A program made the position numbers and the translations under genes. Source: Anaerolineae bacterium (GTDB taxonomy: Bacteria; Chloroflexota; Anaerolineae; B4-G1). From it: 31,008 nucleotides of DNA. The stretch is taken from positions 1-31,008 of the forward strand of contig JAUWNP010000035.1 of the NCBI GenBank assembly GCA_030612585.1, in the 5' to 3' direction. Under the pieces are notes generated by a model. That model worked only from the letters and a program-made list of their open reading frames with translations, searched no databases and was not told the DNA's origin. Positions 22,378-30,322 of this stretch are shown one piece after another. Each line of letters starts with the position of its first letter. Position 1 is the first letter of the stretch.

Positions 22378-25101
22378 TCACCTCCGTTCTTCGGAAACGG
22401 TAGCGATGCGCTCCACCCGCACCGCGCAGACCTTGAGCTCAGGGATCTTGCCCGTGGGATCCAATGCAGCGATGGTCAGTTTGTTGGCCGCGGCCTCGGC
22501 AAAGTGCCACGGCATAAAGACTACGCCAGGCTCAGTCTTGCCGCTGACCAGCGCCTTGGCCTGAACCTCCCCCCGCCGCGATGCCACTTTCACCATATCT
22601 CCATCGGCAATGCTCAGCCTGACCGCATCCTCGGTGTTGATCTCCACCACCGCCTCCGGGTAGATGGCATCCAACCCCTCGGAACGACGGGTCATTGAGC
22701 CGGTGTGAAAGTGATACAACACGCGGCCGGTGGTGAAGATGAACGGGTATTGCTCGTCGGGTTCCTCGGCCGGCGGCTGCCAATCCACGCCGCTGAGGTG
22801 CCCCAACCCACGGCTGAACTTATTCACGTGCAAAATCGGCGTGCCGGGGTGTTCGGTGTTCGGGCAGGGCCACTGCAAGCCCATCTCGCCGATACGGTCG
22901 TACGACATCCCACCGTAGATGGGGGTCAGGCGGTTGATCTCGTCCATGATTTCACGCGGCGAGTTGTAGGTCAGTCCGTCATAGCCCAAACGGTGGGCGA
23001 TTTCGCCGATGATCCACCAATCCTGCCGGGCCTCACCGGGCGCATCCACTGCCTGGTGCCCGAACTGGACACGCCGCTCAGAGTTGGTGAAGGTGCCGTC
23101 CTTCTCGGCGAAGCAGGGGGCGGGTAATACCACGTCCGCCAGTTGGGCCGTCTCGGTGAGGAAAATATCCTGCACCACCAAAAGGTCGAGGCTCTTGAGA
23201 CACACTTCGGCGTGGTTCACGTCCGGATCCGAGAGCATCGGGTTCTCACCCATTATGTACATGGCGCGGATCTCCCCTCGCTCCGCCTTGTGGAGCATCT
23301 CCACCAGGGTAGTCCCCACCTGGTTGGAGAGATGCACGCCCCAGGCCTGCTCGAACTTCTTCCGCGCCGCCTCGTCGGTCACGCGCTGATAGCCGGGGTA
23401 GACGTTGACCAGCGCGCCCATGTCGCACGCACCCTGGACGTTGTTTTGACCTCGGAGCGGGTTGACGCCACCACCGGGAACACCCATGTTGCCCAGGAGC
23501 ATCTGGAGGTTGGCTGTGGAAAGGACGTTCTTGTGACCCGTAGTATGCTGGGTGATACCCATGCCATAGAGCAGCGCCCCGGGACGATTCTCGGCCAGTA
23601 TGTGTGCTGCCTCGACAATTTCCTCGGGGGTGATACCGCATATCTCCGCCGCCCGCTCAGGCGGGTACTCCATCACTTTAGCCTTTAGTGCCTCAAACCC
23701 CTCGGTGCGCTCCGCGACGAACTTCTTGTCGTAGAGTTCCTCGGTGATGAGGACGTGCATGATGCCGTTGAGCAGGGCGATGTCGGTGCCCGGCTTATGG
23801 CGGATATGCAGCGTGGCAAAATCGGTGATGGGAATGGAACGCGGGTCGCAAACGATAAGTTTGGCGCCACGTCGTTTCACTGCCTGCCGGATGCGCATAC
23901 CCAGCACCGGATGATCTTCCGTGGTGTTGGAGCCAATGATGAAGTAGACCTGTGCGTCGTCGGCGATGTCGTCGAAGGAGTTGGTCATGGCGCCGGAGCC
24001 AAATGCTGTGACCAGACCGGTCACGGTGACGCTGTGTCAGAGACGTGCACAGTGGTCTACATTGTTGGTTCCCATCACCGCCCGGGCGAACTTTTGCATC
24101 ACATAGTTCTCCTCGTTGGTGCATTTGGCGGAGGATAGGGCGCCGAACGCATCGGGGCCGTACTGCTCTTTAACCTCCCCGAACCTGGATGCCACGAAGT
24201 CGAGCACCTCATCCCACTCAACTTCTTCGAACTCACCCCCCTTCTCCCGGCGAATCAACGGCTTGGTCAACCGGTCGGAGTGATGGACGAAGTCCCAGCC
24301 GAAGCGCCCTTTCACACACAGCCAACCGTGGTTGGCGGGAGCGTCCCATTTGGACGTCACCTGAACGATCCGCCCATCCTTGACGTTGAGGTAGAACTGG
24401 CACCCCACCCCGCAGTAGGGGCAGGTGGCCACTATCTGTTCAAACTCCCAGGAGCGTCCCTGCCACTTGCCCTGCCTGGGCGACAAAGCCCCGGTGGGAC
24501 AAACCTCCACGCACATCCCACAGAACTCGCACATGCTGTCCTGCATCGTGCCATCGAAGGCGGTGCCGATCTTGCTGTCGAATCCACGTTGGATGACGCC
24601 GATAGCCTCGATGCCATTGATCTCCTCGCAGGCACGCACACAGCGCCGGCAGAGAATACATTTGTTATAGTCGCGCTCGTAGAAGGGGTTAGACTCGTCA
24701 ATAGGATAGTCGTGCTGCACACCCGGGAAGCGTGTCTGCTTGATGCCATACTGGTAGGCCAGGTCCTGCAGTTCGCAGTTCCCTGCCCGTTCACAGGTCA
24801 TACAATCCAGCGGGTGATCGGAGAGGATTAACTCCAGCACGAAACGCCGTGCCTCTTCCACTTTCGGCGAATGGGTCCAAATCTCCATTCCCTCTGTCAC
24901 CTTAAAAGTGCAGGCTGGCTGCAAAGTCCTCTGCCTTTTCACTTCCACCAGACAGACACGGCATGCGCCAATGGGCTCCAAGGCTGGATGGTGACACAGA
25001 GTGGGGATCTTGATGCCAACCGATGTGGCTGCCTCTAAAACCGTCTGACCGGCCTGAGCCTGGATCTTCTGATCGTTGATGGTGACGTTCACCGTATTCA
25101 T
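22378..25101 (-). CDS. fdhA: Selenocysteine formate dehydrogenase, catalytic subunit
   Basis: One 907-residue molybdenum/tungsten formate dehydrogenase read through an in-frame TGA at 24037-24039 as selenocysteine 355. The flanks fit the family: NNVDHCARL before it, His356 after it, then TGLVTAFGSGAMTNS. Domains: ferredoxin-like [2Fe-2S] (C36, C47, C50, C64); NuoG-type His-Cys [4Fe-4S] (H96, C100, C103, C109); two ferredoxin [4Fe-4S] motifs (C148-C158, C191-C201); the enzyme's own [4Fe-4S] (C227, C230, C234, C262); then the bis-molybdopterin domain to the end. The NuoG-like N-terminus means it feeds electrons to NuoE/NuoF-type partners, which are encoded beside it. ATG 25101 is chosen because the ferredoxin domain begins there; GGAG lies 12 bases upstream, somewhat far. 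Without Sec insertion the product would stop before the active site. selA, selB and selC are not in the window. Confidence 0.93.
24008..24039 (-). promoter_or_regulatory. Bacterial SECIS element in fdhA
   Basis: Directly downstream of the UGA, after 18 bases, comes the loop GGUCU (24014-24018) closed by a perfect 6-bp stem, GTGACC (24019-24024) with GGTCAC (24008-24013). The apical GGUCU and its 18-base distance from the UGA equal the E. coli fdhF SECIS, the site bound by SelB. The bulged U of the E. coli stem is not evident here. Confidence 0.85.
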
Positions 25102-25143
25102 CGCCCGTTTCGTCTCCTTTTTTTGATCTGGAGGGAACCTCTT

Positions 25144-25160
25144 CCGGGGGCTACCCCCGG
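25144..25160 (-). other. Strong GC hairpin between nuoF-like gene and fdhA
   Basis: A perfect 7-bp stem CCGGGGG/CCCCCGG with a three-base loop lies in the 70-base gap between the long NuoF-like gene and fdhA. There is no U-tract, so it is more likely an RNA-processing or stability structure than a terminator. Confidence 0.5.
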
Positions 25161-25171
25161 TAAGGTGCTTG

Positions 25172-27106
25172 TCACGAATTCCACTCGCCCACTGGGATAG
25201 GTTCTTCTGGGACCTGAACACTCTCCCCCGAGACCTTTGCCACGGCGCCGAAGCGCGATGGGCATACATCAAGACAGTTTCCACACTTGATGCACTTGTT
25301 TTGGTCAATAACGTGGATCATTTTCTTGCCACCCGATATCGCTTGAGTAGGACAGGCTCTCAAGCAGATGCCACAACCCCGACACTTGTCAGGAAGGACG
25401 TAGAAGGAGATGAGGGCCTTACACGTTAGTGCTGGACAGCGATTATCCACGATGTGGGCGCGGAACTCGTCCTCAAAGTAACGCAATGCCGACATTACCG
25501 GCCCCGGGGTCAGTTGCCCCAGGGCACACAACGACCCCGTTTCCATCCCGGCAGCAATCTCGCGGATGGTGTCCAGATCCTCCAACTGGCCCTTTCCCTC
25601 GGTGATGCGGGTCAGCACCTCCAGCATACGCTTGCCCCCCATCCGGCAGGGGACGCACTTGCCGCAACTCTCGGCGGCGGCGAAGGTGAGGAAGAACTGG
25701 GAGAATTCCACCATACAGGTGTCCTCGTCCACAACAATCATCCCGCCGGAGCCCATCACTGCGCCGAGGTCTTTTAGCGAGTCGAAGTCTACTTTGACGC
25801 TTAGGTGCTCGGCCGGAATACACCCGCCTAACGGACCACCTGTCTGCACAGCCTTGAACATCTTCCCGTTGGGGATTCCACCGCCGATGTCAAAGATGAT
25901 TTCCTCCAAGGTGATGCCCATCGGCACCTCCACCAGGCCGGTGTTATTCACATTGCCGGTGAGGGCAAAGATGGCTGTGCCCGTAGAGCGCCGTGTGCCG
26001 ATGCCGGCGAACCAGTCGGCCCCCTTGACGATGATCTGGGGGACGTTGGCGTAGGATTTGACGTTGTTGAGATTGGTCGGCTTGTCCCATAAGCCGCGCA
26101 CGGCTGGGAAGGGTGGGCGGGGACGCGGCTCACCGCGTCGCCCCTCGATAGAGGCGAGTAGTGCCGTCTCCTCACCACACACGAAAGCGCCGGCCCCCTC
26201 CTTTATGCGCAAGTGGAAGGAAAAGTCACTACCGAGAATGTGGTCCCCCAGGAGCCCGTACTCCTCGGCCTGGGCGATGGCGACCTTGAGGCGTCTGATA
26301 GCCAGTGGGTATTCGGCCCGGCAGTAAATATATCCATCCTTTGCCCCGATGGCGTAGCCGCAGATCGTCATTCCTTCCACCAGGCTGTGGGGGTCGCCCT
26401 CGATGACAGAGCGGTCCATGAACGCGCCGGGGTCGCCCTCGTCGGCGTTACAGACCACGTACTTGACGTCACCGGGGGCACGGGCGGTGAACTCCCACTT
26501 CATGCCGGTGAGGAAGCCGGCCCCTCCCCTCCCCCGGAGGCCCGATCTCTTCACCTCATCAATGACCTCATCAGTCGCCATCTCGGTGAGAGACTTGGCC
26601 AGGGCGGCGTAGCCGTCGTGTGCAATGTACTCCTCGATGATCTCCGGGTCAATGAAGCCGCAGTTGTGCAGGACAAGACGCCGTTGCGAACCGAAGAAGG
26701 GTATCTCTCCCCAGGCCGGAATGCCTTCATACGAGTTTTCACCAATCACTGCCAAGGCCAGATCGGGACGGGGATCGTCTCTTATTACGTAATCGTTGAC
26801 CAGTTCCAGGGCTGTTTGGGGTGTGACATTCTTGTAACTAATGCGCGGACGGTCCATCTTGATGATGTCCACCAGCGGCTCACTGCTGCACATACCGATG
26901 CATCCCACGGCAGTTACAGCTGCCTCTACGTCGTGTTTGGCCAGTTCGTCGAGAATTGCTTGTAGCACTTCACCGGCCCCGGCGGCGATACCGCAGGTCC
27001 CCATACCGACGATGATTCTGGTGGTCACCTCATCGCGGCTCTCGATGGCTCTGCGTGCTTCCTCCCGGAAGCCTCTCAAGTCTTCTATGGTCTCTAGTTT
27101 TGGCAT
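25172..27106 (-). CDS. Long NuoF-like flavoprotein (HydB/HylB type)
   Basis: A 644-residue NAD(H)/FMN protein with extra iron-sulfur domains at both ends. N-terminal thioredoxin-like [2Fe-2S] region (about 30-120; GMGTCGIAAGAG, GCIGMCSSEP); NuoF core with GLRGRGGAGFLTGMKWEF, NADEGDPGAFMDR, GAGAFVCGEETALLASIEG and the [4Fe-4S] site ESCGKCVPCRMGG; C-terminal two [4Fe-4S] ferredoxin motifs CRGCGICLRACP and CIKCGNCLDVCP. This architecture is that of HydB of bifurcating hydrogenases and HylB-like subunits of bifurcating formate dehydrogenases. It lies between nuoE-like and fdhA in one operon. Start ATG 27106 is nine bases from GGGAG; the TTG two codons earlier is too close. NAD and ferredoxin use is inferred by family. 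Confidence 0.92.
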   Translation of the reverse strand: MPKLETIEDLRGFREEARRAIESRDEVTTRIIVGMGTCGIAAGAGEVLQAILDELAKHDVEAAVTAVGCIGMCSSEPLVDIIKMDRPRISYKNVTPQTALELVNDYVIRDDPRPDLALAVIGENSYEGIPAWGEIPFFGSQRRLVLHNCGFIDPEIIEEYIAHDGYAALAKSLTEMATDEVIDEVKRSGLRGRGGAGFLTGMKWEFTARAPGDVKYVVCNADEGDPGAFMDRSVIEGDPHSLVEGMTICGYAIGAKDGYIYCRAEYPLAIRRLKVAIAQAEEYGLLGDHILGSDFSFHLRIKEGAGAFVCGEETALLASIEGRRGEPRPRPPFPAVRGLWDKPTNLNNVKSYANVPQIIVKGADWFAGIGTRRSTGTAIFALTGNVNNTGLVEVPMGITLEEIIFDIGGGIPNGKMFKAVQTGGPLGGCIPAEHLSVKVDFDSLKDLGAVMGSGGMIVVDEDTCMVEFSQFFLTFAAAESCGKCVPCRMGGKRMLEVLTRITEGKGQLEDLDTIREIAAGMETGSLCALGQLTPGPVMSALRYFEDEFRAHIVDNRCPALTCKALISFYVLPDKCRGCGICLRACPTQAISGGKKMIHVIDQNKCIKCGNCLDVCPSRFGAVAKVSGESVQVPEEPIPVGEWNS

Positions 27107-27142
27107 TTGCAATAACTCCCTTCCGACGAGGATTAGATGACA

Positions 27143-27607
27143 CTAATCGAGGTTCTCAATGAGGCTCAACGTCTTTTCCGGCGTCAGCCGCCCCGCCACC
27201 TGGTCGTCAACTATGGCCGTGGGCGCCAGGGCGCAGGAGCCAATGCAGTAGACCACTTCGTAGGTGCACTTGAGGTCAGGAGTCGTCTCGCCCGCCTTTA
27301 TCCCCAGTTCCCGCTCTACGGCCTCGATTATTCGGGCAGCCCCGCGCACGTGGCAGGCGGTGCCGTCGCATTGTTGGATGATGTGACGGCCGCGGGGGGT
27401 CAGGTGGAACTGGGAGTAGAAAGTGGCCACGCCATAGACTTTGCTTAACGCCACCCCAAGCCGGCCGGCGATCAACTGTAATACTTCCGGCGGCAAATAG
27501 CCATAGATGCCCTGCGCCCTTTGCAGAACGGGGATCAAACCTCCTTGTCCCCCTCCTACCTCCTCGACGATCTGATCCATCTTGGTGAGATCAAAACCTT
27601 CTTCCAT
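27143..27607 (-). CDS. NuoE-like [2Fe-2S] subunit (HydC/HylA type)
   Basis: A 154-residue NuoE-family protein with ligands C-x4-C in QQCDGTACHVRG and C-x3-C in YCIGSCALAP, and helices GYLPPEVLQLIAGRLGV and VYGVATFYSQFHL. It is the first gene after the consensus promoter at 27721-27749 and precedes the long NuoF-like gene by 36 bases, the standard pair in bifurcating enzymes. ATG 27607 is chosen because GGGGGA precedes it; the frame is open upstream to 27670 without family sequence. Confidence 0.92.
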   Translation of the reverse strand: MEEGFDLTKMDQIVEEVGGGQGGLIPVLQRAQGIYGYLPPEVLQLIAGRLGVALSKVYGVATFYSQFHLTPRGRHIIQQCDGTACHVRGAARIIEAVERELGIKAGETTPDLKCTYEVVYCIGSCALAPTAIVDDQVAGRLTPEKTLSLIENLD

Positions 27608-27720
27608 GAGCGAGATTCCCCCTTGTTTCGATGAAGTCTGCAAGCACCCCTTGGCCCATTCAGCCCACATGGGATTGTCGTAGCCCGCAGCGAGAGTATA
27701 CTTGCCTGACGTAAGTCCAA

Positions 27721-27749
27721 ATTATAATGCCCCCGGCACCCTCTGTCAA
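27721..27749 (-). promoter_or_regulatory. Consensus sigma70 promoter of the formate dehydrogenase operon
   Basis: On the minus strand: TTGACA (27749-27744), exactly 17 bases, TATAAT (27726-27721). Both boxes are perfect. The TGA in the -35 box is the hypE stop codon. The nuoE-like start lies about 115 bases downstream, leaving a ~105-base leader with no gene. Confidence 0.8.
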
Positions 27750-28867
27750 CAGATACGCGGCAGTTGTTCCCCCACCAACATGTCGAGAATGCGGCGAGCG
27801 CCCAGCGCGGTGCGCAGCACAACGCGGCCCGCATGCTCCGCCGTCACCTGCCCAATGATCGCTGCCTCCCGCCCGTACTCGTGGGCGCGCATGATAGCCA
27901 GCACCGCGCCGGCCGCTTCAGGGGCCACGAAGGCCACCAATTTCCCCTCGTTGGCCACGTACAGTGGATCGAGGCCCAGTAACTCGCAGGCGGCGCGCAC
28001 CGCGTCCCGCACGGGAACGGCGTGCTCCTCAATCTCGATGCCCACCCCCGATTTGCCGGCTACTTCGTTCAGCGCCGTAGCCAGGCCGCCCCGCGTGGGA
28101 TCGCGCAGGCAATGAAGATTTCTCACCCCTAACCCCTCTCCCCCTTCCCCCCCAAAGTTGGGGGGGACCGAGGGGGGGCGGAGAGGGGAAAGAGCGCCCA
28201 GCATAGCCGCCACCAGGCCGTTGAGCGGGGCACAGTCGCTCACCAGCGGCGAATCGAAGCGCAATCCCTCCCGCTGACTCATGATAGTCATACCGTGATC
28301 GCCGACGGTGCCGCTGAGAATGACCACGTCGCCAGGCTGGATCCGGTCACCACCTGGTTCCACACCCACGGGCACCACGCCGACCCCCGCCGTGTTGATG
28401 AAAAGTTTGTCAGCCTTGCCGTGATCCACCACCTTTGTGTCCCCAGTCACAATTTGCACTCCTGCGGCCTGAGTGGTGGTGGCCATAGAAGCGACGACTC
28501 GCTCCAGGTCGGCCAACGGCAGCCCTTCCTCAAGGATGAACCCGGCGCTGAGGTAGAGCGGCGTGGCCCCGCTCATCGCCAGATCGTTGATCGTGCCGCA
28601 TACGGCCAACTTGCCGATGTCGCCGCCGGGGAAGAAAATGGGGCTAACCACGTAAGAGTCGGTCGTGAAGGCAAGGCGAAAGTCTGCAAGTCTGCAAGTA
28701 GGCAAATCGCCCACCGGCCCACTTGCCCACTTGTCCACTTGTACCACCGCCGCGTCGTCCATCCGAGCCAGAATGGGGTTGTCGAAATACTTTAGGAACA
28801 GATGCTCCACAAGTTCGTGGCTCAGTTGGCCGCCGGAGCCGTGGACGAGCAGGATCTTATCAAACAT
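27746..28867 (-). CDS. hypE: NiFe-hydrogenase maturation factor HypE, two repeat inserts
   Basis: A 373-residue HypE, which dehydrates the carbamoyl group on its C-terminal cysteine to a thiocyanate for the cyanide ligand of [NiFe] hydrogenase. The family features are there: MFDKILLVHGSGG, AFTTDSYVVSPIFFPGGDIG, INDLAMSGATPLYLS, CLRDPTRGGLATALNE, and the C-terminal PRIC with the acceptor Cys. Usual length is about 335. Two extra segments explain the difference: residues about 42-63, coded by a tandem octamer array, and about 225-248, coded by a palindromic C/G-rich element. Both keep the frame. ATG 28867 overlaps the end of hypD by eight bases and has GGAGGAG; the open frame above it is hypD shadow. 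Confidence 0.95.
   Translation of the reverse strand: MFDKILLVHGSGGQLSHELVEHLFLKYFDNPILARMDDAAVVQVDKWASGPVGDLPTCRLADFRLAFTTDSYVVSPIFFPGGDIGKLAVCGTINDLAMSGATPLYLSAGFILEEGLPLADLERVVASMATTTQAAGVQIVTGDTKVVDHGKADKLFINTAGVGVVPVGVEPGGDRIQPGDVVILSGTVGDHGMTIMSQREGLRFDSPLVSDCAPLNGLVAAMLGALSPLRPPSVPPNFGGEGGEGLGVRNLHCLRDPTRGGLATALNEVAGKSGVGIEIEEHAVPVRDAVRAACELLGLDPLYVANEGKLVAFVAPEAAGAVLAIMRAHEYGREAAIIGQVTAEHAGRVVLRTALGARRILDMLVGEQLPRIC
28133..28188. repeat. Palindromic element inside hypE
   Basis: Outer arms CCCCTCTCC (28133-28141) and GGAGAGGGG (28180-28188), inner arms CCCCCCCAA (28047-like run at 28147-28155) and TTGGGGGGG (28158-28166) with a two-base loop. It codes for about 19 in-frame residues of HypE that the family lacks. 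Confidence 0.7.
28680..28743. repeat. Octamer tandem repeat inside hypE
   Basis: Eight consecutive 8-base units in phase, grading from AAGTCTGC (twice) through AAGTAGGC and AAATCGCC to CACTTGCC, CACTTGTC and CACTTGTA. The array supplies about 21 extra residues of HypE between ARMDDAAVVQV and the AFTTDS motif. Confidence 0.8.
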
Positions 28868-29951
28868 AGGCTCCTCCGTACCGATACCACGCGGCGCAGG
28901 CGCCCTCAGCGGAGACCATGCAAGGGCCAATAGGATGGGCCGGGGTGCAGACGCGGTGAAATAGGGGGCAGTCAGGCGGCTCCACGGTGCCCCGTAGTAC
29001 GTCGCCGCAGCGGCAACCTTTGTGTTCGCGGGGCGGGCCGGGGTCCACAGGGAAGGCGAGCGCGGCGTCGAAACGGGCATATTCGGTGCGCAGCGCCAAC
29101 CCGCTGGCGGGCACGCGGCCCAGCCCCCGCCAGTCCGCTTCGCCCACCTCAAACACGCGCTGCATGATGCCCAAGGCCGTGCGATTCCCCTCTGGGCGGA
29201 CGCCACGGGAATAGGCGTTGACCACCGCTGGCTGGCCGTCCTCGGCCATCTCCACCAGCGCGGCCACGGCCCGCAGGATATCCAGCGGTTCGAAGCCGGC
29301 CACGGCGCAGGGGACGGAATAGTCTCGCGGGAGGAACTCCCAGACGTCGCTGCCGATGATGACGGTCACGTGGCCGGGGCCGATGATGCCGGAAAGCCGC
29401 ACTTCCCCTTCGTCGAGGATGACGCGGGTGGCTGGCGGAGTCAATTTATGCAGCGAAAGGACGTAGAAGTTGTCCAGGCTCCCCGCCTCCGCCTCCAGTA
29501 CGGACGCCGCCACAGTGGGCGCGGTGGTCTCGAAGCCGATGCCGAGGAAGATGACTGCCCGTTCGGGATGATCGCGGGCGATCTGCAGCGCGTCCAGCGT
29601 GGAGTAGACGACCCGCACGTCGGCCCCTTCAGCCTTGGCAGTTTGCAGAGAACCACGGCTGCCCGGCACCCTGAGCATGTCGCCGAAGGTAGCCAGGATC
29701 ACGCCGGGCAGCTTGGCCAAAGCGATAGCGTGGTCCAGGTCACCGTTGGCAGTGACGCAGACGGGGCAACCAGGGCCGGAGCGCAGTTCCACCGTGGGCG
29801 GGAGCATCTGCCGCAGGCCATGGCGGAAGATGGCGTGGGTGTGCCCGCCGCAGAATTCCATGAAACACACGGACTGGGTCGAGCGCGTCCGAATGTTCGC
29901 CAGCAGTTTTCGCGCCAGATGCGGGTCGCGAAACTCGTCAATGTACCTCAT
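28860..29951 (-). CDS. hypD: Hydrogenase maturation protein HypD
   Basis: A 363-residue HypD, an iron-sulfur protein that with HypC forms the scaffold on which Fe(CN)2CO is built. Motifs: CFMEFCGGHTHAIFRHG (about 29-45), GPGCPVCV (about 59-66), GFETTAP, GFEPLDIL, and the [4Fe-4S] ligands in the C-terminal KGCRCGDVLRG, CPLF and later Cys. Its ATG overlaps the hypC stop by four bases (ATGA) and its stop overlaps the start of hypE, so hypC, hypD and hypE are translationally coupled. Confidence 0.97.
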   Translation of the reverse strand: MRYIDEFRDPHLARKLLANIRTRSTQSVCFMEFCGGHTHAIFRHGLRQMLPPTVELRSGPGCPVCVTANGDLDHAIALAKLPGVILATFGDMLRVPGSRGSLQTAKAEGADVRVVYSTLDALQIARDHPERAVIFLGIGFETTAPTVAASVLEAEAGSLDNFYVLSLHKLTPPATRVILDEGEVRLSGIIGPGHVTVIIGSDVWEFLPRDYSVPCAVAGFEPLDILRAVAALVEMAEDGQPAVVNAYSRGVRPEGNRTALGIMQRVFEVGEADWRGLGRVPASGLALRTEYARFDAALAFPVDPGPPREHKGCRCGDVLRGTVEPPDCPLFHRVCTPAHPIGPCMVSAEGACAAWYRYGGAYV

Positions 29952-30223
29952 TGGTAGGTTGGGAAATTGGTAGATTTGGTAGGCTGGGAGGTCTCCGTCT
30001 CGTCAGGATAGAACTCGGCCAGTTCCTCAAAGAGCCGCAACGTCTCCTGCGCCTCCTCCTCCTCCACCACGCCGATGGCGAAGCCGGTGTGTATCAGCAC
30101 GTAGTCACCCACCTGCGCCTCGGGCGTGAGCGCCAGGCTGACGGTGCGCTCCACCCCGCCGATCTCGGCGCGGGCGGTGGTTCCCTCGATGGATGTAATT
30201 AACGTCGGTATGGCTAGACACAT
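29948..30223 (-). CDS. hypC: Hydrogenase maturation chaperone HypC, repeat-coded tail
   Basis: A 91-residue HypC/HupF chaperone. It starts MCLAIP with the essential N-terminal cysteine that binds the iron and has the family strands GGVERTVSLAL and VGDYVLIHTGFAIGVV. HypC usually ends after the acidic helix EEAQETLRLFEEL. Here the last 14 residues (about 78-91, ending STNFPTYQ) are coded by an octamer tandem repeat at 29951-29991. The stop overlaps hypD. Confidence 0.95.
   Translation of the reverse strand: MCLAIPTLITSIEGTTARAEIGGVERTVSLALTPEAQVGDYVLIHTGFAIGVVEEEEAQETLRLFEELAEFYPDETETSQPTKSTNFPTYQ
29951..29991. repeat. Octamer tandem repeat at the hypC/hypD junction
   Basis: Five units of about eight bases (TTGGTAGG, TTGGGAAA, TTGGTAGA, TTGGTAGG, CTGGGAGG, with one extra T). 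It codes for the HypC tail on the minus strand and ends just at the hypD start. Confidence 0.75.
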
Positions 30224-30322
30224 GAGATTTTATCCGTACCCCTCCGTCTGCGTTTCACTTTCCCCCGGCGGATAATCTGCTGTCCCCTGTGGATACAAGT
30301 ATACCAGAAGAACCGCTTTTCC

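Noticed and set aside
24037..25308. Treating the two fdhA frames as separate genes or as a frameshifted pseudogene
   Set aside because: The frames are in the same phase, are separated only by TGA at the known Sec site, and a fitting SECIS follows.
25435..25452. DnaA box-like TTATCCACG near 25443 as a replication origin
   Set aside because: Single imperfect match inside a coding sequence; no cluster of boxes or AT-rich region.
28868..29206. N-terminal 113 residues of the open frame upstream of hypE
   Set aside because: They lie antisense-free but out of frame within hypD; HypE family sequence begins at MFDK with a strong ribosome site at 28867.
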